From: Rhizobiales bacterium dw_265
GTDB lineage: Bacteria; Pseudomonadota; Alphaproteobacteria; Micropepsales; Micropepsaceae
Reading direction: 5' to 3'
Assembly: GCA_018449595.1 (NCBI GenBank)
Contig: JAAVUU010000005.1
Span: forward strand, 1-64,000
Length of the DNA stretch: 64,000 bases
In this document: piece after piece, positions 59,773 to 64,000 of the stretch
How positions within the stretch are numbered: the first letter of the stretch is position 1
Layout of the letters: each line of letters begins with the position of its first letter
Made by a program: the position numbers and the translations under genes
Notes under the pieces: generated by a model
The model's database searches: none
What the model was told of the DNA's origin: nothing
The model's input: the letters and a program-made list of their open reading frames with translations, nothing else

Positions 59773-59807
59773 AAAAAGGCGAAGCAGCCGGGCTGCTTCG
59801 CCTTTTT
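59773..59807 (+). terminator. Rho-independent terminator after the aldo/keto reductase gene
   Basis: A 15-base stem AAAAAGGCGAAGCAG (59773-59787) pairs perfectly with CTGCTTCGCCTTTTT (59793-59807) around a 5-base loop, ending in a T run. It lies 20 bases after the stop codon and could work in both directions, also ending the leftward speD transcript. Confidence 0.85.
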
Positions 59808-59895
59808 AGTCAGATGAGCGGTACCGCGAGCGTTGGTTCGCGCGTGATCCGCGCCGCTTATGGGCGCGTTCCGCGGGCAAACGACAAGCTGCGTC

Positions 59896-60384
59896 TCAGA
59901 CGACGCCGCGCTTGTGTTCGCCGACCACGACGCGGCCCGGCGCGAAGGCGCGCTTGAACACGTCAAGCGCCTTCATCGGCTGGGCATCGCCGCACATGAA
60001 CACGTCGAAGGCCGCGAAGCCCTTCTCCGGCCAGGTGTGGACGGAGATGTGGCTTTCCGCCAGCACCGCCACGCCCGAGATGCCGCCGCCGTCTTCGAAC
60101 TTGTGCAGGTGAATGTGCAGCAGGGTTGCGCCCGCCTCGTTCACCGCGTCGATCAGCGCGGTTTCGATCCGCTCGCGGTCATCCAGGCCGGTGGCTTCCC
60201 ACAGGTCGATGATGACATGGCTGCCGGCATAGACGACGCCGTTGCGGTTGATGAAGTGATCCTTGTAGTCGTCGTTCGACGGCATCACGACCACCGGACG
60301 CGGCGCCTTGGGCGCACGGACCCGCGCTTCCTTGTTCAGAATTTCTTTTCGCGGAGTTGCCGCAACCAGATTAAGTCGAGCCAT
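59896..60384 (-). CDS. speD: S-adenosylmethionine decarboxylase proenzyme
   Basis: 162 aa from the ATG at 60384 (MARLNLVAATPRKEILNKEA), preceded by AGGTG; a GTG at 60414 would add ten residues. The self-cleavage site is VLAESHISVHTWPEKG: cleavage between Glu and Ser makes the pyruvoyl cofactor. FDVFMCGDAQPMKALDVF has the conserved Cys. It is a class-1B bacterial enzyme with an extra basic N-terminal leader of about 35 residues. It supplies the aminopropyl donor for the divergent speE. Confidence 0.92.
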   Translation of the reverse strand: MARLNLVAATPRKEILNKEARVRAPKAPRPVVVMPSNDDYKDHFINRNGVVYAGSHVIIDLWEATGLDDRERIETALIDAVNEAGATLLHIHLHKFEDGGGISGVAVLAESHISVHTWPEKGFAAFDVFMCGDAQPMKALDVFKRAFAPGRVVVGEHKRGVV

Positions 60385-60414
60385 CAAAGCACCTACCCGT
60401 CTTGGAGTTGACAC

Positions 60415-60754
60415 CTAACGCCTTGGCCTTACGGACTTCCGGACGCACCTAAAGAAGAAAGCGACGAACGGGGTCACCCGGTCGCCGCTTTGTCCCGCTT
60501 TTTTTCTCGCGGGGTCGAATGTGAAATAGGGCCAACGCCCCCCCTGTGCAAGAAGAAATTTCCCCCCGGGGCAAGTTTTTTGCGGCGCGTGACAGAGGTG
60601 CGTCCAGCGCGCGGCGGCGGCAGCGGCGCGGCGGCAACGCTTCGCGCGCCGGAAAGCCCCATGAAATCGGCATCAGACGCGTTTCGCCGCGCGGTAGACA
60701 GCGCCGCGCGGCGGCCCTATACGCGAACCCAGTCACAATCTTTAAGGAAACGTT
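60415..60754. promoter_or_regulatory. Divergent promoter region of speD and speE
   Basis: A 340-base spacer with no convincing gene. It contains A-rich and C-rich tracts around 60500-60580. It must hold both promoters and possibly leader-RNA control, but no riboswitch fold was recognised by eye. Confidence 0.4.
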
Positions 60755-61657
60755 ATGGCCCGGCCACAGCCTCTCCCGACCCAGACCAGGGCGTCCAGCG
60801 CCAAGCTCGCCACCGAGCGCCTGCACAAGGGCTACGCCCAGCAGATGGATATCACCAAGGTGCTGGCGGACGAGAAAAGCCAGTTCCAGCACATCCGCAT
60901 TTTCGACACCGTCGCCAACGGCCGGGTGATGACCCTGGACGACATCGTCCAGATCACCAGCCGGGACGAAAGCGCCTATGCCGACATGCTCACCCACCTG
61001 CCGATGCTGGAGCATGGCAAGGTCGAGCGGGTGATGATCGTGGGCGGCGGCGACCTCTCCATCGCCGACGAGGCGCTCAAGCACAGGAACGTCAAGGAAG
61101 TGGTGCTGGTCGACATTGACGGCCGCGTCATCGAACTGTGCAAAAAGCTGTTCGGCGAGGTCAACGCCAAGGCCTTCAAGGACAAGCGCATGACGGTCGA
61201 GGTCGCCGACGCCTTCGAATATCTGGGCCGCAAGGAAAGCAAGAACCGCTTCGACCTGATTATCGCCGACCGCCCCGATCCGGTCGGCCCCGGCAAGGCG
61301 CTGTTCGGCGAAACCTTCTACGACCGGGTCAAGGGCGCGCTGCGCAAAGGCGGCTATGCCACCTTCCAGACCGGCGTGCCTTTCTACCAGCCCTGGGAAA
61401 TCACCGAGGCGCTGGAGGAACTGGCGCGGCATTTCCCCAAATCCGGGCTCTATCTCAGCGTGGTGCCGACCTATATCGGCGGCTTCATGGCGCTGTCCTG
61501 GGCGAGCAAGGGCGGCAAGGCGCTGGGCGCCGCCGCCGGCCTCAAGCGCGCCGCCAAGGCCTACAAGAAAGCCAAACTGAAGACCGACTATTACAATCCG
61601 GCCATCCACGCCGCCGCCTTCGCGCTGCCCAACTGGATCGCCAAGCTGGTGCCGTAA
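60755..61657 (+). CDS. speE: Spermidine synthase (polyamine aminopropyltransferase)
   Basis: 300 aa. RIFDTVANGRVMTLDDIVQI is the substrate-loop start. The nucleotide motif reads MIVGGGDLSIADEALKHRNV, where the consensus is GGGDGGxxRE. VVLVDIDGRVIELCKKLF binds the aminopropyl donor, and the catalytic loop is LIIADRPDPVGPGKALF. QTGVPFYQPWEI is typical. The GGGDLSIADE variant looks like an alphaproteobacterial form rather than a defect, since the catalytic Asp residues remain. AAGGAAACG precedes the start. Confidence 0.9.
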   Translation: MARPQPLPTQTRASSAKLATERLHKGYAQQMDITKVLADEKSQFQHIRIFDTVANGRVMTLDDIVQITSRDESAYADMLTHLPMLEHGKVERVMIVGGGDLSIADEALKHRNVKEVVLVDIDGRVIELCKKLFGEVNAKAFKDKRMTVEVADAFEYLGRKESKNRFDLIIADRPDPVGPGKALFGETFYDRVKGALRKGGYATFQTGVPFYQPWEITEALEELARHFPKSGLYLSVVPTYIGGFMALSWASKGGKALGAAAGLKRAAKAYKKAKLKTDYYNPAIHAAAFALPNWIAKLVP

Positions 61658-61660
61658 GCC

Positions 61661-62647
61661 TCACCGGGGGGTTTTGGCGAGCGCCGCCTGCCGGGCGCGG
61701 TAGCTCAAGATCAGGCAGGCCTTATCGCCGCCGGCGCAGTCCTTGTCGCGTGCCGCCAGCCAGAGGCGCTGCGCGGCAAGCTGGGCGTCGTGCCGCGCCT
61801 GCTCGGCCTGGCGATACTGCCGTTCCTGGGGTTTTTCGTCGGCCCTGGCCGCCGGCACCACGGCCAGCCAGCCGCGGTAATCGTCCGCCACCCGCCGGTC
61901 CAGCCGCGCCAAAGCGGCATCGGAGCAGATGGTGTGTTCGATCGCCGTCCGTGCCGTGGCGCAGGCGAAAGAGGGCGCGGGCGCGCGCGGATCGGGGCGG
62001 ATCACATCCGCCAGTTCGGCCAGCGGAATCCGCACCTTGAGTTCGCCCTGGGCATAACCGGCGATTTCGTAAGGTTCATACGTCAGTTCCAGCGCATCGG
62101 AGAGCCAGGCGAAGTTGCGGAAATCGCCGGCGCCGTCACGGATATATTTCGGATCAACGCCCTGCAGCCGGGGCAACCGCGACAGACCGGCGATGGCCAG
62201 GCTGTTGACGCGCGCGAGCCCCCGCGGGCCGTCCACCAGCTCCGCCAGCTCGACGCGCGCCCCGTCCGGCATCAGGAAATTGAAGCTGATCATATCCGGC
62301 ATGCCGTGGGCGTGGCCGGCATAGTAGGTGTTGGTGCTGACCTGCACGACGAACATCCGGGCGTCGTTGCGCCGGACCTGGTACCCCATCCAGCCGCCAT
62401 TGGCGCCTTTCGAAGCTTCGCCCGTCAGGTCGAGCGGATCGGGCCTGTTGGGCTCGCCCCCGGCGGCGTAGGCCGCGGCAAGGCCGGAAAACATCCGGTC
62501 CATGCCGGCGCGGCCGGTATGGGGGTAATGGACATCCAGCTTCAGCAGCTTGCCCGTGCGGACGATCGCCTTGTCGCTGACCGCCAGTTGCGCCTGGGCG
62601 GCGGTCGCCAGCAGCAGCCCCAGCGCCACAATCACTTTGCTCGTCAT
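61661..62647 (-). CDS. Exported DUF3298/RsiV-like protein with LprI-type C-terminus
   Basis: 328 aa. Signal peptide MTSKVIVALGLLLATAAQAQ. Residues about 80-225 fit the DUF3298 (RsiV-type) fold: STNTYYAGHAHGMPDMISFN and LSDALELTYEPYEIAGYAQG, with IPLAELADVI. Residues about 235-328 are LprI-like: SFACATARTAIEHTICSDAA, LARLDRRVADDY and WLAARDKDCAGGDKACLILS with paired Cys. Both domains are linked to lysozyme binding or inhibition, so a periplasmic lysozyme-defence role is possible. It converges on speE (3-base gap). Confidence 0.8.
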   Translation of the reverse strand: MTSKVIVALGLLLATAAQAQLAVSDKAIVRTGKLLKLDVHYPHTGRAGMDRMFSGLAAAYAAGGEPNRPDPLDLTGEASKGANGGWMGYQVRRNDARMFVVQVSTNTYYAGHAHGMPDMISFNFLMPDGARVELAELVDGPRGLARVNSLAIAGLSRLPRLQGVDPKYIRDGAGDFRNFAWLSDALELTYEPYEIAGYAQGELKVRIPLAELADVIRPDPRAPAPSFACATARTAIEHTICSDAALARLDRRVADDYRGWLAVVPAARADEKPQERQYRQAEQARHDAQLAAQRLWLAARDKDCAGGDKACLILSYRARQAALAKTPR

Positions 62648-62723
62648 GTCGGCTGGCCGGTCCTAGAGTGCGCGGAAGTTTCGCCGCCGCGGGTTAGCGC
62701 CGGTTTAAGGCTGGGAAAAGAGC

Positions 62724-63110
62724 ATGGAACGCCGCCTCCTGCAGATCGCCGTCGCTGTCGCCGGGCTGGTGCCGGTGGCGGCCGGCGGACTGGGGGCGCT
62801 GTGGCCGGAACTGGTGCTGGGGGGGCCGCCGCACGCCCTGACGCATGGCGCCTATCTGTCGGGCCTGCTGCTGGGCATCGGTCTGGGCTACTGGTCGCTG
62901 ATCCCCACCATCGCGCGCCAAAGCCGCGCCTTTTCCCTGCTCAGCCTCTGTGTGGTGCTGGGCGGGCTGGCGCGGCTGGTGGCGGCGCTGCGCCTGGGCG
63001 CCTGGAGCCTGTCGGTAACCTTGCCGCTGGTCATGGAACTGGGCGTCACGCCGGCGCTCTGGCTGTGGCAAAGACGGGTGGCGAGGTCTTCCCTTTTGCC
63101 GCCTGAGTGA
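62724..63110 (+). CDS. DUF4345-like small membrane protein
   Basis: 128 aa with four hydrophobic segments: LLQIAVAVAGLVPVAAGGLG, AYLSGLLLGIGLGYWSLIPT, FSLLSLCVVLGGLARLVAAL and LPLVMELGVTPALWLWQRRV. GLARLVA and the final W-x-W-Q-x-R are typical of DUF4345 proteins. The function is unknown. GGGAAAAGAGC lies before the ATG. It is 35 bases upstream of the thioredoxin gene and probably in one operon. Confidence 0.75.
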   Translation: MERRLLQIAVAVAGLVPVAAGGLGALWPELVLGGPPHALTHGAYLSGLLLGIGLGYWSLIPTIARQSRAFSLLSLCVVLGGLARLVAALRLGAWSLSVTLPLVMELGVTPALWLWQRRVARSSLLPPE

Positions 63111-63145
63111 CCACATTCCGGATCGCAAACACCCGGAACTTTCCC

Positions 63146-64000
63146 ATGGCATTGATCGGTCCCGGCGGGCGTCCCGTCACCTCCCAGCCCGCCCAGAACG
63201 CCGCCAGCGGCACAAGCCCCCATATCAAGGATTCGGGCCTGGCCACCTTCGCCGCCGACGTGCTGGAAGCCAGCCGCGAGGTGCCGGTGATCGTGGATTT
63301 CTGGGCGCCCTGGTGCGGCCCCTGCAAGACCCTGGGCCCGGCGCTGGAAAAGGCGGTGGATGACGCGGGCGGCGCGGTGAAGCTGGTCAAGGTCAATATC
63401 GACGAGAATCCCGAGATCGCCCAGCAGCTGCGCATCCAGTCCATTCCCACCGTCTATGCCTTCAGGAATGGCCAGCCGGTGGACGGCTTCATGGGTGCGA
63501 TCCCCGACAGCCAGATCAAGGCCTTTGTCGCGGCGCTGGCGAACGGCGCCGGCGGCGGTCATGACCACGACCACAGCCATGGCGGCCCGGAACATACCGA
63601 AGAGGTGCTGGCGGTGGCGGCGGACGCGCTGGCGGCGGGCGACATCGCCCTGGCGGCCCAGGCTTACGGCCATGTGCTGCAGGACGAGCCCGGCCATCCC
63701 GCCGCGGTGGCGGGCCTGGCGCGCGCCTATCTGCTGGGCGGTGAACTGGAGCAGGCCCGCACCACCCTGCAGATGGTCAAGCCCGGCGGCGAAACCGACG
63801 ACGCCATCCGCGCCGTGCAGGCCGAATTGAAGCTGAAGGAAGCGCCCGCCCCGGAAGCCAGCGAGACGGCGGTGCTGCGGGCGAAGCTGGAGGCCAATCC
63901 GGCGGACCACCAGGCGCGCTATGACCTGGCCATGGCGCTGGACGCCGCCGGCGACCGCGACGGCGCGGTGGCGGAACTGCTGGACCTAGTGCGGCGCGAC
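63146..64000 (+). CDS. CnoX/YbbN-type thioredoxin with TPR region, 3' end outside window
   Basis: 285 codons are visible; the gene runs off the right edge. The N-terminal thioredoxin domain has VPVIVDFWAPWCGPCKTLGP with an intact WCGPC site and QLRIQSIPTVYAFRNGQPVD (cis-Pro). It is followed by a His-rich linker GGGHDHDHSHGG and TPR-like helices (LAAQAYGHVLQDEPGHPAAV, NPADHQARYDLAMALDAAGD). CnoX proteins are chaperone-redox proteins that protect clients for GroEL. The histidine-rich linker is an unusual insertion and may bind metal. Confidence 0.9.
   Translation, partial: MALIGPGGRPVTSQPAQNAASGTSPHIKDSGLATFAADVLEASREVPVIVDFWAPWCGPCKTLGPALEKAVDDAGGAVKLVKVNIDENPEIAQQLRIQSIPTVYAFRNGQPVDGFMGAIPDSQIKAFVAALANGAGGGHDHDHSHGGPEHTEEVLAVAADALAAGDIALAAQAYGHVLQDEPGHPAAVAGLARAYLLGGELEQARTTLQMVKPGGETDDAIRAVQAELKLKEAPAPEASETAVLRAKLEANPADHQARYDLAMALDAAGDRDGAVAELLDLVRRD

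Noticed and set aside
60415..60754. SAM riboswitch or polyamine leader upstream of speD/speE
   Set aside because: No recognisable conserved riboswitch core or convincing alternative hairpins could be identified by eye.

Overview
The window reads as chromosome of an alphaproteobacterium. The right third is high in GC with strong third-position bias. It carries a typical alphaproteobacterial gene mix: ETF and ETF-quinone oxidoreductase, DusA, SpeD/SpeE, a DUF1289 protein, PepN and a CnoX-type thioredoxin. Twin-arginine signals and a large TonB-dependent receptor fit this. A Rhizomicrobium/Caulobacter-like relative is a guess only. The left two thirds are visibly lower in GC and accessory in character.

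Region 1 (1-25.8 kb) begins with a broken IS3-family element, then etfB-etfA. An IS5-like transposase remnant follows, then a roughly 20 kb catabolic and uptake block, an IS630-like remnant and ETF-QO. The block holds two metabolite:H+ symporters, an acyl-CoA ligase, acyl-CoA dehydrogenase, enoyl-CoA hydratase, an HMG-CoA-lyase-like enzyme, two hydrolases, an Old Yellow Enzyme reductase, a Tat-exported racemase-like protein and an IclR regulator. Next to it lies a TonB receptor / aldolase-like / tryptophan-halogenase-like / LysE exporter cluster. ETF and ETF-QO would carry electrons from the acyl-CoA dehydrogenase to quinone. A gene-decay zone follows (SDR, Fic and unknown fragments).

Region 2 (26.13-42.96 kb) is a 16.8 kb integrative island inserted in the 5' end of dusA. 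A near-duplicate of the dusA start lies at each end (attL 26129, attR 42962, 18 identical bases in a longer imperfect repeat). A complete tyrosine integrase lies just inside attL, followed by an AlpA-type regulator. No conjugation or capsid genes are visible. Cargo: a DUF6765 protein, a CHRD protein, hipBA with a clear operator, an orphan AbiEi-like regulator behind two perfect 40-42 bp palindromes, and a small operon of a lysine-rich protein, a 54-aa acidic-tailed protein and a membrane protein. At the far end is a three-gene operon: SIR2-like NADase, a small protein with a nuclease-like motif, and an SMC/Rad50-like ATPase. That operon has the architecture of Lamassu / ABC-three-component antiphage systems and is the best candidate for an interesting defence system here.

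Region 3 (42.95-64 kb) is ordinary core chromosome: dusA, a YitT-type membrane protein, an esterase, a dicarboxylate symporter, a phosphohexomutase, cobA, pepN, a histidine kinase, an outer-membrane barrel protein, a polyamine-binding lipoprotein, a LysR/aldo-keto reductase pair, divergent speD and speE, and a thioredoxin that runs off the window.
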